This document shows, piece by piece, positions 26,699 to 35,227 of a stretch of 64,000 nt of DNA. The notes under the pieces were generated by a model. The model was not told the origin of the DNA, searched no databases, and saw only the letters and a list, made by a program, of their open reading frames with translations. The DNA is taken from positions 1 to 64,000 of the forward strand of contig NZ_JAKSXW010000148.1 in NCBI RefSeq assembly GCF_022829405.1. Reading direction: 5' to 3'. Both the position numbers and the translations under genes were made by a program. How positions within the stretch are numbered: position 1 is the stretch's first letter; every line of letters starts with the position of its first letter. Source of the DNA: Methylobacterium sp. J-076 (lineage in GTDB: Bacteria > Pseudomonadota > Alphaproteobacteria > Rhizobiales > Beijerinckiaceae).

Positions 26699-27624
26699 CG
26701 GTGTTCCGGTCCATGGGCGGCGTGCATGCCGGGGTCATTCAAGGCGACGATCGACTGGAACAGGTTCGGGGCGACCGAGCCGAACTGGCTCGGCACAACC
26801 TGGACCGAGCGCGCCGACAGGGTCTGGAAGGCGGCCATGTCGAGAGTCTTGCCGCTCGCCCGGACCTGGGCAAGCCACGCTCGATAATCATCGTTCGTCT
26901 CGGACACGACGGGGAATTTCTGGTTCTGAAATCCCATGCCGTTGAACTGCATGTTCTCGCCGCGGTATGTGCCGGGCGCGTCTGCAGCCAAGTTCTGCTG
27001 CGTGGTCATGCCGGCCATCGCGTAGATCTGACCGGCGAGTTGCGGGATGAAGAACGACTGCATCACGGTGGCGCTGGTCAGGCTGAGGTGGACCGGGCGT
27101 CCGGCGGGAATGACGAGCTTGTTGACGCTTGCCACGCCGTCATCGGGGTAGATGAACAGCCACTTCCAATCGAGGGCGACCACCTGCACCTGGATCGGTG
27201 GATACGACGAGGCGAGTGGTCTGTACGGGTCGAGCCGGTGAGTGTCTCGCCATAGGAACACGGCGAGGACCGCCACGATGATCACCGGCGGGATCCAAAT
27301 CAGCCCTTCGAGCGGCCAGTTGAAGCCCCATTGAGGGCGGTAGGCGCTCTTCGTGTTAGACAAACGGTAGTGCCAGGCGAAGATCGGGGTCAGCACCAAA
27401 ACCGGGCCGACGACGAAGATTAGGATCATGCAGACGATCAGGAACAGGCTGCGTGTCTGATCGGCGACCGGGCCGGCTGCGCCGAGCATCCCGTGATCGA
27501 GGACGCCGCAGCCGCCAAGCGGCAACACCGCGGTCACGGTGAAAGACGACGCGAGGCGAAGAAGCGCCCGGGCCCGCCGACCTCCTCCGACGGGGCACAG
27601 CTTGGTGATGGCCGCCTCAGGCAT
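26695..27624 (-). CDS. cyoA: Cytochrome bo-type quinol oxidase subunit II (lipoprotein)
   Basis: Periplasmic cupredoxin-fold subunit of 309 aa. It has a signal peptide with lipobox LPLGGC (so Cys is lipidated), two membrane helices (~65-90 and ~115-135) and a soluble domain containing VALDWKWLFIYPDDGVASVN and SFFIPQLAGQIYAMAGM. The CuA-binding Cys pair of cytochrome c oxidases is absent, which is typical of quinol oxidases. The start overlaps the end of the GMC gene by 8 bp, so the dehydrogenase and the oxidase appear to be one transcript. The C terminus ends His-rich (MHAAHGPEHR). Confidence 0.92.
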   Translation of the reverse strand: MPEAAITKLCPVGGGRRARALLRLASSFTVTAVLPLGGCGVLDHGMLGAAGPVADQTRSLFLIVCMILIFVVGPVLVLTPIFAWHYRLSNTKSAYRPQWGFNWPLEGLIWIPPVIIVAVLAVFLWRDTHRLDPYRPLASSYPPIQVQVVALDWKWLFIYPDDGVASVNKLVIPAGRPVHLSLTSATVMQSFFIPQLAGQIYAMAGMTTQQNLAADAPGTYRGENMQFNGMGFQNQKFPVVSETNDDYRAWLAQVRASGKTLDMAAFQTLSARSVQVVPSQFGSVAPNLFQSIVALNDPGMHAAHGPEHR

Positions 27625-29320
27625 CGCGCTGGTGTCCGCCCCGGGCCATCGCCTTGATGCGGTCGGCGGTGCGCAGGGCGACCGCCTGGATCGTGAGGGA
27701 GGGGTTCACGCCTCCCGTGGTCGGGAAGACCGAACCGTCGCACACCCACAGGTTGGGGATGTCCCAGGACCGGCAATCGCCGTCCACCACCGAGGTCCGG
27801 CGGTCATGGCCCATCCGGGCCGTGCCATACAGGTGGTTGGTGTCGTCGCCCTGTTCCCAGATGTTGCGGCCGCCGGCCGCCGCGAGCGCCTGGCCCATGA
27901 AGTTCAGCCCGTGGCGGTTCATGGCCCGGTCGTTGTCGCACCAGGAATAGGTGATGCGCGGGATCGGCAGCCCGTACTGGTCGGTCTCGTCCGTCAGGGT
28001 CACCCGATTGCGCTCCTGCGCAAGGTATTCCGAGACGATCTTGAGACCAGCGACATGGTTGTAGCGCTGCATCTCGGAAACCAACGCCTCGCCCCACAGG
28101 CCGTGCGATCCGGCCTGGGTGCTGCCCCACTGGGTCGGCAGCGGACCCTGGCTCATGTAGCAGTAGCCGCCGTGGAAATCCTTGCCCCGGTCCTCGTAGT
28201 TCCAGTGCTCGGTCACCGCGAGCGAGGGCGGACCCTTGTAGCTGCGGATCTCCTCCTCGAAATCGCCCCAGACGGCCTGATTGCCCTGAACCATCAGGTT
28301 CTTGCCAACCAGTCCCGAGGAGTTGGCGAGCCCGTCCGGGAACTCGGGGTTGGCCGACATCAGCAGCAGGCGCGGCGTCTCGATGGCGTAGCCCGCAACG
28401 ACGACGTTCTTCGCCCGCTGGAACCGCCAGCGGCCCTCCCGGAAGTAGTGGACGCCAGTGGCGCGTCCGTTCTTCGTCTCGATTCGCCCGACCATGGCGA
28501 GATCACGGATCTCGGCGCCCGCGGCGAGGGCGCGCGGCAGGTAGGTCACGAGCACGCTCTGCTTGGCGTTCGTGGAGCAGCCGACGACGCAGAACCCGCG
28601 GTAGACGCACGGCGGGCTGTCGCCGCGCGGGGCCGAGACGGTGGCGAGCGGCGTCGGTGTCCAATCAATGCCCATCGCCTCCGCGCCGCGGGCGAGAACC
28701 TTGGCCGCCGCATTCATCTCATGGGCGCGATAGCGGTAGCGCGGACGCTTCGGCCCCCAGGGATAGGTCACGGGACCCGAGATCTTCAGGTCGTCCTCGA
28801 CCTGATCGTAGTACGACCACATCTCGCGCCAATCGAGCGGCCAGTCCGCACCGTAGCCGAGCAGCGTGCGCGACTTGAACCATTCCGGTCGGAAGCGCAG
28901 CGCCACCATGGCATAGTGGACCGTCGAGCCGCCCACCGCCTTGCCGGAGTTGTTCGAGCCCATCTGCAACGGGTTGTCGCCATCGACGATGCGCTCGTCC
29001 GTCCAGTAAAGTTTCGACTGATGGCGCTCGTCCGAGGCGAAATCCTCCAGCGGGCGCCAGTACGGCCCCGCATCCATCGCCACGACGGAGAAGCCGTGCT
29101 CGGCCAAGCGCGCGGCCAGCGTCCCGCCGCCCGCACCGGTGCCGACGATGACGAAGTCGACCTCGTCCTCGTCGGCGTGCTGGCGCATCGGCACCCACTC
29201 GCCCATCCGCATCACGTTGGGCGCACGGCCGTTACGGGCGCGGGGGGCGTGCATCGGGTCGTCGCCCGGCGTGCCATCGCGCGGGTTGTCGGCGGCGTTG
29301 CCAGTTCCAGAAAGTCGCAT
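27617..29320 (-). CDS. GMC-family flavoprotein dehydrogenase (gluconate 2-dehydrogenase-like large subunit)
   Basis: FAD-dependent dehydrogenase of 567 aa. The dinucleotide motif VDFVIVGTGAGGGTLAARLA lies after a ~50-residue N-terminal segment, followed by GSNNSGKAVGGSTVHYAMVA. The C-terminal GMC block has HLYGTARMG and VCDGSVFPTTGGVNPSLTIQ. It lies between a subunit-3 homologue and cyoA, overlapping cyoA. The likely role is membrane-associated oxidation of a sugar, sugar acid or alcohol, passing electrons to quinone for CyoABCD. No Tat signal is evident here, so export may depend on the small subunit or on the cytoplasmic face. The true substrate is unknown. Confidence 0.9.
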   Translation of the reverse strand: MRLSGTGNAADNPRDGTPGDDPMHAPRARNGRAPNVMRMGEWVPMRQHADEDEVDFVIVGTGAGGGTLAARLAEHGFSVVAMDAGPYWRPLEDFASDERHQSKLYWTDERIVDGDNPLQMGSNNSGKAVGGSTVHYAMVALRFRPEWFKSRTLLGYGADWPLDWREMWSYYDQVEDDLKISGPVTYPWGPKRPRYRYRAHEMNAAAKVLARGAEAMGIDWTPTPLATVSAPRGDSPPCVYRGFCVVGCSTNAKQSVLVTYLPRALAAGAEIRDLAMVGRIETKNGRATGVHYFREGRWRFQRAKNVVVAGYAIETPRLLLMSANPEFPDGLANSSGLVGKNLMVQGNQAVWGDFEEEIRSYKGPPSLAVTEHWNYEDRGKDFHGGYCYMSQGPLPTQWGSTQAGSHGLWGEALVSEMQRYNHVAGLKIVSEYLAQERNRVTLTDETDQYGLPIPRITYSWCDNDRAMNRHGLNFMGQALAAAGGRNIWEQGDDTNHLYGTARMGHDRRTSVVDGDCRSWDIPNLWVCDGSVFPTTGGVNPSLTIQAVALRTADRIKAMARGGHQRDA

Positions 29321-29334
29321 GGTCCAACCTGTCC

Positions 29335-29994
29335 TCAGCGTCCGACGCGCCGGTTTTGCGTGATGGCCTCACCCGCATCTCCGGGCTTGGCCTCGGCGGC
29401 CTCCCACGGATCGCGGCGGTCGAAATCCATGCGCACGTAGCCCCGCGGGCTCGCGGGTCCGCCGAAGCCGATCTCGCTCCAGGCGGTGGGGTGGGCGTAG
29501 TAGGCCTTGACGGCATCGGCCAGGACGCGCCCGGAGAAGAACTTGGCCGTCGGCATGTCCCCCCAAGCCGGGTGCGCCAGCGTGCCGGCCTCGGCGGCCT
29601 TGAGCAGTTCGTCACGCGCCCAGGCGCCGAGTTCGTGGAAGCCGGCGCCGTAGGCGGCGCGCGCCTCAGCGTCGAGGGCCGCGAGGCCCCGTCTCCAGGC
29701 CTCGCCCTGGTCCGGAAGATCTGCATGGCGATAGCCGTCGTGCTCGCCGGTGGCGAGCTTGTGGTCGATCAGCGCCGCTACCGGGATCGGATCGGCACGA
29801 TCCGCGGGTTGGGGCACGACGCGGTCGCAGACAGCCTTCAGGGTCGTCCACTCCTCATCGTCGAGGAAGCGATGCTTCTCGGGGCCGATGCCGAGGCGCT
29901 CGGCGAGCACGTCGCGGGTCTTGGCGTTCCAGGAGGGGCTATCGCGCTTGGTCAGCACGTCGTAGCCCGGATAGAGGTCGCGTCTCGGGTGCAA
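29335..29994 (-). CDS. Gluconate 2-dehydrogenase subunit 3-family protein
   Basis: Protein of 219 aa matching the small-subunit family that partners GMC dehydrogenases: FLDDEEWTTLKAVCDRVVPQ, then IPVAALIDHKLATGEHDGYR and the C-terminal ADAVKAYYAHPTAWSEIGFG followed by RGYVRMDFDRRDPWE. The TTG at 29994 (LHPRRDLYPGYDVL) is chosen because it follows an AGGA sequence, while the ATG at 30087 would overlap the upstream gene by over 50 bp. Unlike most members, no Tat signal peptide is present. It lies 14 bp ahead of the GMC gene. Confidence 0.85.
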   Translation of the reverse strand: MHPRRDLYPGYDVLTKRDSPSWNAKTRDVLAERLGIGPEKHRFLDDEEWTTLKAVCDRVVPQPADRADPIPVAALIDHKLATGEHDGYRHADLPDQGEAWRRGLAALDAEARAAYGAGFHELGAWARDELLKAAEAGTLAHPAWGDMPTAKFFSGRVLADAVKAYYAHPTAWSEIGFGGPASPRGYVRMDFDRRDPWEAAEAKPGDAGEAITQNRRVGR

Positions 29995-30034
29995 GGTCTT
30001 CGATCCTGAGCGTGGGTTGAGCCGGAGGCGCCGT

Positions 30035-31072
30035 TCAGGGCCGCCGATGTTCCAGCAGTTCCAGGGCGGCGAGGCCCCCGAGCGCAAGGCCGGAGAACGA
30101 AGGGGGAGCCGGCAGCGGCGGCCCGTCGATCATGTTCTGGCGCCAGTTGTCCCAGCCGCCCATCATCCGCGCGACGCCGTAGGCGTGGAACGCGACGCCG
30201 AGCACGCCCATCGCTGAGACCGCCCACATCCCAGCCTTCGCCGTTTTGTGCGGCCTGCCGGGCTCCGCAGCGGCGGCCGTGGCCAGTATCGCGGCCGCGA
30301 GCGGCGGCAGGGTCACGGGCACGAACATCGCCGGGTTCTGGAAGGCGCCGCGGAAATGGAGCAGGCCAGCCTCCAGGGTTGTGCCGACGAGCATGCCGGC
30401 GGTCGCCACAGCGAGGGCACCGCCGGCCGGCAGGCCGGCAAGTTCGGGCGCGTCCGGGTCGGCATCGCGCACCCTCTCGGCTGCTACGCCGAGGATGCCT
30501 GCCAGCGTCAGCGCCATGGGGGCACCAATCGGCGCGCCGTAGAACAGGTTCTGCCAGGAATAGCCGCCCTCGCGCTTGCCGACGTTCCAGGCGTGGAAGC
30601 CGAAGCCGACGAGGCCGGTGACGCCCGCCATCGCCTGCACGGCGTGCCGCACGTGCGAGCGTCCCGGATCGGTATCACCGGCCCCGTGTAGGGACGAGGC
30701 CAGCGTCACGGTCGAGGCGATGATCGGCGTGTACATCGCCCGGTTGAAGAACTGTCCGCGGTAGTGCTCCAGGCCGGAATCGAACAACACGGAGGCCGCG
30801 AGCATCGAGGAGGCGTGGTTCAGTCGCTGCGCCGCGCTCGCAGTGACCTCCGTGCCGCGCTCGCGGTAGCGGCGCGACCCCTTCACCCGGACCTGGCGAC
30901 CTCCGTGCGGTGTCAGGCCGAGCCGTTTCGAACGACCCGCCGCGAACCAAGTCAGCACCCCGGCCCCGGCCGCGACGAGGGCCAGCGCCACGACCGGGTG
31001 GACCTCCGCCTCGAACCGCACGGGCGCCGTGCGCGGCCTCACGCCGGGAAGCCCGTTCCCACGGGCCTCCAT
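30035..31072 (-). CDS. Membrane protein with internal duplication, linked to the GMC dehydrogenase
   Basis: Protein of about 345 aa with some eight hydrophobic segments. Two halves repeat the same pattern: LEHYRGQFFNRAMYTPI ... GFHAWNVGKREGGYSWQNLF ... GAPIGAPMALTLAGILG, and LLHFRGAFQNPAMFVPV ... AFHAYGVARMMGGWDNWRQN ... GPPLPAPPSFSGLALGG. Each half keeps two His residues, so four membrane-near His could bind heme or a quinone site. I do not recognise the family. Its place between the enolase-superfamily gene and the dehydrogenase subunits suggests an electron-transfer or anchoring part. ATG 31072 is preferred over 31105, which would overlap the upstream gene. Confidence 0.75.
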   Translation of the reverse strand: MEARGNGLPGVRPRTAPVRFEAEVHPVVALALVAAGAGVLTWFAAGRSKRLGLTPHGGRQVRVKGSRRYRERGTEVTASAAQRLNHASSMLAASVLFDSGLEHYRGQFFNRAMYTPIIASTVTLASSLHGAGDTDPGRSHVRHAVQAMAGVTGLVGFGFHAWNVGKREGGYSWQNLFYGAPIGAPMALTLAGILGVAAERVRDADPDAPELAGLPAGGALAVATAGMLVGTTLEAGLLHFRGAFQNPAMFVPVTLPPLAAAILATAAAAEPGRPHKTAKAGMWAVSAMGVLGVAFHAYGVARMMGGWDNWRQNMIDGPPLPAPPSFSGLALGGLAALELLEHRRP

Positions 31073-31082
31073 CGATCCCGCC

Positions 31083-32177
31083 TCAGACAGCATAGGCTTC
31101 CGCATCCTGGTGCTTGAACGTCAGTCCGTTGCCCGGCCGGGAGAGATCCGGGGCGATGAAACCGTCGCGCGCCACCGGGGCGCCGTCGAACAGCATCCGC
31201 TCGATGCGGACGTGATCGTGGAACCATTCGAGGTGGCGGAAGCGGGGAACCGCGACCGCGACGGGTAGGTGAAGCGCCGGGGCGCAGTGGCCGGAAAGAT
31301 CGATGTGCGCCGCCGCGCACAGCGAAGCGACGGCACGGAAACCGGTGTAGCCGCCGCAGCGGGTGACGTCGGCCTGCGCCACGTCGACCGCGCCGGCCGC
31401 GAGCAGGCCGTGCATGTCATCCAACGTATAGACATACTCGCCGGCCGCGATCTCCATGCCGACCGGTGCACGCGCACGGACCAACGCAAGGCCGGCGGGA
31501 TCGTCGCTCGTCACCGGCTCCTCGAACCACGCCACGTCGAACGCCGCGGCGGCTTGCGCGAAGGCGCAGGCCCGCTTCGGGGTGAAGGCTCCATTCGCGT
31601 CGACGAACAGGGTGGCCTCGCCGATGGCCCGCCGTGCGACCGCCATCCGTGTGGGATCACGCCCCGGCTCGCTACCGACCTTCATCTTGACCGCGCGACA
31701 GCCGTCCCGCTCGACCCAGCCAGTGAGCTGCACGCTCAGTTGCCGGTCGTCGTACGAGGTGAAGCCGCCGCTGCCGTAGATCTCGGCCGCGTCGCGAGCG
31801 AGGCCGAACAGTCGCGCCAGAGGAAGGTCGAGGAGGCGCGCCTTCAGGTCCCACAGGGCCGTGTCGAGGGCCGAGATGGCACTCGCGGCGAGACCGCTGC
31901 GGCCGAGGTTGCGCACCGCGCAGCGAAGCGCCGCATTGAGCCGAGGGATATCGAAGGCGTCACCTCCTTCCAGGATCGACGCTAGCGTCGCGCCAATGAG
32001 GGCGGCGACGCTGGCGTCGGTGTAGCTGTAGCCGAGGCCGGTTCGTCCGGCGGCCTCGACGTGGACGACGACGATCGTCGTCTTCTCCCACGCGAAGGTA
32101 CCATCGGCTTCAGGTGCGTCGGTCGGGAAGGTGAAGGCGCGAGCCCGCACCGCCGTGATGGTCGCTTGGTTTGCCAT
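31083..32177 (-). CDS. Mandelate racemase/muconate lactonizing enzyme family dehydratase or epimerase
   Basis: Enolase-superfamily enzyme of 364 aa. Catalytic pieces are visible: VKMKVG (Lys-x-Lys), FVDANGAF and WFEEPV and EIAAGEY (three metal ligands), and GHCAPALH with the His of the His-Asp dyad. This is the mandelate racemase subgroup, often acid sugar dehydratases. Here it sits in an operon with dehydrogenases and a lactonase, so a sugar acid is a reasonable guess for its substrate. The N-terminal cap (~1-120) decides specificity and gives no recognisable match to me. Confidence 0.88.
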   Translation of the reverse strand: MANQATITAVRARAFTFPTDAPEADGTFAWEKTTIVVVHVEAAGRTGLGYSYTDASVAALIGATLASILEGGDAFDIPRLNAALRCAVRNLGRSGLAASAISALDTALWDLKARLLDLPLARLFGLARDAAEIYGSGGFTSYDDRQLSVQLTGWVERDGCRAVKMKVGSEPGRDPTRMAVARRAIGEATLFVDANGAFTPKRACAFAQAAAAFDVAWFEEPVTSDDPAGLALVRARAPVGMEIAAGEYVYTLDDMHGLLAAGAVDVAQADVTRCGGYTGFRAVASLCAAAHIDLSGHCAPALHLPVAVAVPRFRHLEWFHDHVRIERMLFDGAPVARDGFIAPDLSRPGNGLTFKHQDAEAYAV

Positions 32178-32211
32178 GGGCTGTGCGGGAAGGGCGGTCG
32201 CCGCCTCCGTC

Positions 32212-34002
32212 CTACTTCTTGCCGCCGGGCAGCACGCCCGCCAGAACCTGACGCGCGGTATCGACGAGGAGGTGGCGCTCCTTCGGGTCTCCCTTGCCGA
32301 GCATCGACATGAAGTTCTGCACCTGCTGGAAGGTGAAGAACGGCGGCAGCGGCGGCACCTCGGGGTCGGTCTTGACCTCCAGCACCACCGGCACCGGGCT
32401 CGCCAGCGCCTCGTCCCAGGCCGCGCCCATCTTCTCCGGATCGTCGACGTAGATGCCCTTCAGGCCGATCAGCTCGGCGAACTTGTGGTACGGCACGTTC
32501 GGGATGGTTTGGCTCGCCTCGAACTTCGGGTTGCCTTCCATCACCCGCTGCTCCCAAGTGACTTGGTTCAGGTCCTCGTTGTTGAACACGCAGCAGATCC
32601 AGGTCTTGTTCGACCAGCGATGCATGTACTTCGATACCGTGATCAACTCAGCCATGTTGTTCATCTGCATGGCGCCGTCGCCGACCAGCGCGATCACCGG
32701 ACGGTCAGGATGGGCAACCTTGGCGGCGATGGCGTAGGGCACCGCCGCGCCCATCGAGGCGAGGCCGCCGGAAAGCGAGCACATCTGACCGCGGCGCATC
32801 TTCAGGTCGCGGGCGAACCAATTTGCGCAGGAACCGGAATCCGAGGTGATGATCGCCCGCTCGGGCATCCGCGGGGACAGTTCCCAGGTCACGCGCTGCG
32901 GGTTGACCGGGTTGGCCTTGGCCATCGCCCGATCCTCGGCCTCCTTCCACCAGGAGACCATCCCCTTCTCGATACCGGTGCGCCAGGACCCGCCCTCCTT
33001 CTTCTGCTCCAGCAGGGGCAGCAAGGCCCGCAGCGTCTCGGCGGACTCGCCGCAGAGGGGTACCTCCATCGGGTAGCGCAACGACAGCATCTCCGGTGAG
33101 ATGTCGATCTGCACGCCTCGGGCCTGCCCCTCCGCGGGAAGGAACTCGGCCCAGGGAAATCCCGAGCCGATCATCAGGAGAGTGTCGCACTCCTCCATCA
33201 TGTCGGAGGACGGCTTGGATCCGAGCAGACCGATGGTACCGGTCACGAAGGGTAGGTCGTCGGGCAGGGCCGCCTTGCCGAGCAGCGCCTTGGCGACGCC
33301 GGCCTGAAGCTTGTTGGCGACCGCGATGACCTCGTCGGTGGCATGCAGCGCGCCCGCACCGACCAGGATCGCGACCTTCTTGCCGGCGTTGAGCACGTCG
33401 GCGGCGCGGCGCAGGTCGGCATCGAAGGGCACGACCTTCGGGGCCGTGTAGCCAACGCCGGAGAAGGTGTTGCCGTGCTTTCGCACCGGAGCCTCGTAGG
33501 GGACGTCCTGCAGGTCGTTGGGCAGGATGATCGCCGAGACCTTCCGCTCCGCCTTGGCGATGCGCATGGCGCGGTCGACGATGTGGCGGACCTGCGCGGG
33601 CGAGGAAGCCTGCTGCACGTAGGCGGCGACGTCCTTGTAGACGCTGGTGAGGTCGAACTCCTGCTGGTAGTGCGCGCCGTTGACGTTACGGGCCTGCTGG
33701 CCGGCGATGGCCAGGAGCGGCACGTGGTCCATGTGCGCGTCGTACATGCCGGTGAGCAAGTGCGTCGCGCCGGGGCCGGAGGTGGCCATGCAGACACCGA
33801 CCTCGCCGGTGAACTTGGCGTAGGCCGCCGCCATGAACGCGGCCATCTCCTCGTGGCGGACCTGGACGAACTCGAACGGCAGGTCGTTGCGCTGCATGGC
33901 GCCGAGCAAGCCGTTGATACCGTCGCCGGGGTAGCCGAAAATCGTCTTCACGCCCCATTCGGCGAGGCGCTTCCAGAAGAAGTCGGCAACGGAATCGGCC
34001 AT
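32212..34002 (-). CDS. Thiamine-pyrophosphate enzyme, pyruvate oxidase/acetolactate synthase-like
   Basis: Enzyme of 596 aa with the three-domain TPP fold. Catalytic Glu is in VRHEEMAAFMAAAYAKFTG; the central domain follows; the TPP/Mg motif is GDGAMQMNNMAELITV with NNEDLNQVTWEQR. The ATG at 34002 is chosen for its AAGGA ribosome binding site; an ATG at 34035 lacks one. It resembles PoxB-type pyruvate:quinone oxidoreductases more than acetolactate synthase by the overall PNVPYHKFAELIGLKG/FFTFQQVQNF tail, but this is judged by eye. A PoxB-like enzyme would feed electrons to the quinone pool next to the Cyo oxidase, which fits the cluster. Confidence 0.85.
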   Translation of the reverse strand: MADSVADFFWKRLAEWGVKTIFGYPGDGINGLLGAMQRNDLPFEFVQVRHEEMAAFMAAAYAKFTGEVGVCMATSGPGATHLLTGMYDAHMDHVPLLAIAGQQARNVNGAHYQQEFDLTSVYKDVAAYVQQASSPAQVRHIVDRAMRIAKAERKVSAIILPNDLQDVPYEAPVRKHGNTFSGVGYTAPKVVPFDADLRRAADVLNAGKKVAILVGAGALHATDEVIAVANKLQAGVAKALLGKAALPDDLPFVTGTIGLLGSKPSSDMMEECDTLLMIGSGFPWAEFLPAEGQARGVQIDISPEMLSLRYPMEVPLCGESAETLRALLPLLEQKKEGGSWRTGIEKGMVSWWKEAEDRAMAKANPVNPQRVTWELSPRMPERAIITSDSGSCANWFARDLKMRRGQMCSLSGGLASMGAAVPYAIAAKVAHPDRPVIALVGDGAMQMNNMAELITVSKYMHRWSNKTWICCVFNNEDLNQVTWEQRVMEGNPKFEASQTIPNVPYHKFAELIGLKGIYVDDPEKMGAAWDEALASPVPVVLEVKTDPEVPPLPPFFTFQQVQNFMSMLGKGDPKERHLLVDTARQVLAGVLPGGKK

Positions 34003-34145
34003 GTCGGGTCCTTGAAAGATGTGCAGCGATAGCATCGCACAGACAGGTCATGTCGTTGCGACGTGGGAGATGCCACGCTGTGTTGCGCACCGGTTCCGGC
34101 TAACCAGATATATGCTAGTCGGTTCCTGGTCGCATTGCGCGCGAT

Positions 34146-35102
34146 CTAACGATCCCGTGAAGTGGTGCTGGCTTGCCCCATGCCGAGGTCGAGAGCGTAG
34201 AGGTGTTGTTTCGAGGTGATGAACAGCCGCTGCTCCCCCGGCGCGAAGCAAAGGTTGGAGCACACCTGCGGTGTCGGGATCAGCCCGAGCCGGTGCCCCT
34301 CGGCGGAGAACACCTGAACCCCGGCTCCGGAACTCGTCCAGATCCAACCGCGGCTGTCGACCCGCAAGCCGTCGGGAATGCCAGGCTCGACCTCGGCAAA
34401 GACGCGACGGTTTGCGAGCGCTTGTCCTTCGATGACCTCAAATGCAAAGATTGTGTGCCGACCCCCATCGAGGGAACGAGAGGTGTCGGTTACGTAGAGG
34501 GTTGTCCCTCCGGGAGCAAAGGCGAGACCGTTGGGTTGTTCGAGGTCGGCCATGCGTGCCGCTTCCCCGGTTTTCGGATCGAAGCGATAGACGCTGCGAT
34601 GATCGAGTTCGGCTTCGGCGAGTGTGCCCTGCTTCGGTAGGACGAGGCCGTAGGCGGGATCGGTGAACCACAGCGCACCGTCGTCGGCGCAGACGACATC
34701 GTCGGGCGAGTTGAAGCGTTTGCCCTGGTATGTGTCGACGACGACCTGGTAACGCCCGTCCGGCAGCGTCCGAGATAGGCGCCGAGTGCCGTGCTCGCAA
34801 TGGATCAGCCCGCCGTCGCGGTCGATCGCGTGGCCGTTGATGAACGGCGTCGCGTCGACGACGACCTCGACGCAACCATCCTCGCGCCAGCCGAGGACGC
34901 GGCGACCCTCGACATCGGACCAAACCAGCATCTGCCGAGCTGGCCACCACACTGGGCCCTCGCTGAAGGTCGCCAGATCGTACAGAGACATGAGTCGGGC
35001 GCCGTGCGTCACGACCTCGGCGAAGCGGGGGTCGAGCGCCCGCGGTGCATCGACGTGCGCGACCGGATTCGGTGGGCCAGCATGGCGAACCACGTCAGGC
35101 AT
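34146..35102 (-). CDS. SMP-30/gluconolactonase-family lactonase (1)
   Basis: Beta-propeller hydrolase of 318 aa. Metal and active-site residues appear in FSEGPVWW (Glu), KRFNSPDDVVCADDGALWFT (Asn), EQPNGLAFAP and GIPDGLRVDSRG (Asp). It would open aldonolactones made by a dehydrogenase such as the GMC proteins nearby. A second family member on the plus strand at 39844-40818 has the same architecture, so the island carries two lactonases. It lies 144 bp upstream of the TPP gene and downstream of GH15 on the same strand. Confidence 0.9.
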   Translation of the reverse strand: MPDVVRHAGPPNPVAHVDAPRALDPRFAEVVTHGARLMSLYDLATFSEGPVWWPARQMLVWSDVEGRRVLGWREDGCVEVVVDATPFINGHAIDRDGGLIHCEHGTRRLSRTLPDGRYQVVVDTYQGKRFNSPDDVVCADDGALWFTDPAYGLVLPKQGTLAEAELDHRSVYRFDPKTGEAARMADLEQPNGLAFAPGGTTLYVTDTSRSLDGGRHTIFAFEVIEGQALANRRVFAEVEPGIPDGLRVDSRGWIWTSSGAGVQVFSAEGHRLGLIPTPQVCSNLCFAPGEQRLFITSKQHLYALDLGMGQASTTSRDR

Positions 35103-35227
35103 TCCATTCGTCTCCTCGGTGATGGCGGCCGACGCCCGCTCGGCGTGTTCTCAGCCCCTTCCCGGCAAGACGCACGACAGGATCGCGTTCGCTGGTCCAC
35201 GGGATCGTGATAGATGCAATGGCACGC

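Noticed and set aside
27539..29440. 633-aa plus-strand ORF opposite the GMC gene
   Set aside because: Shadow frame; the minus strand carries a clear FAD dehydrogenase.
32212..34002. Naming the TPP enzyme as poxB or ilvB
   Set aside because: Motifs are common to the whole family; the by-eye resemblance to pyruvate oxidases is not enough for a gene symbol.
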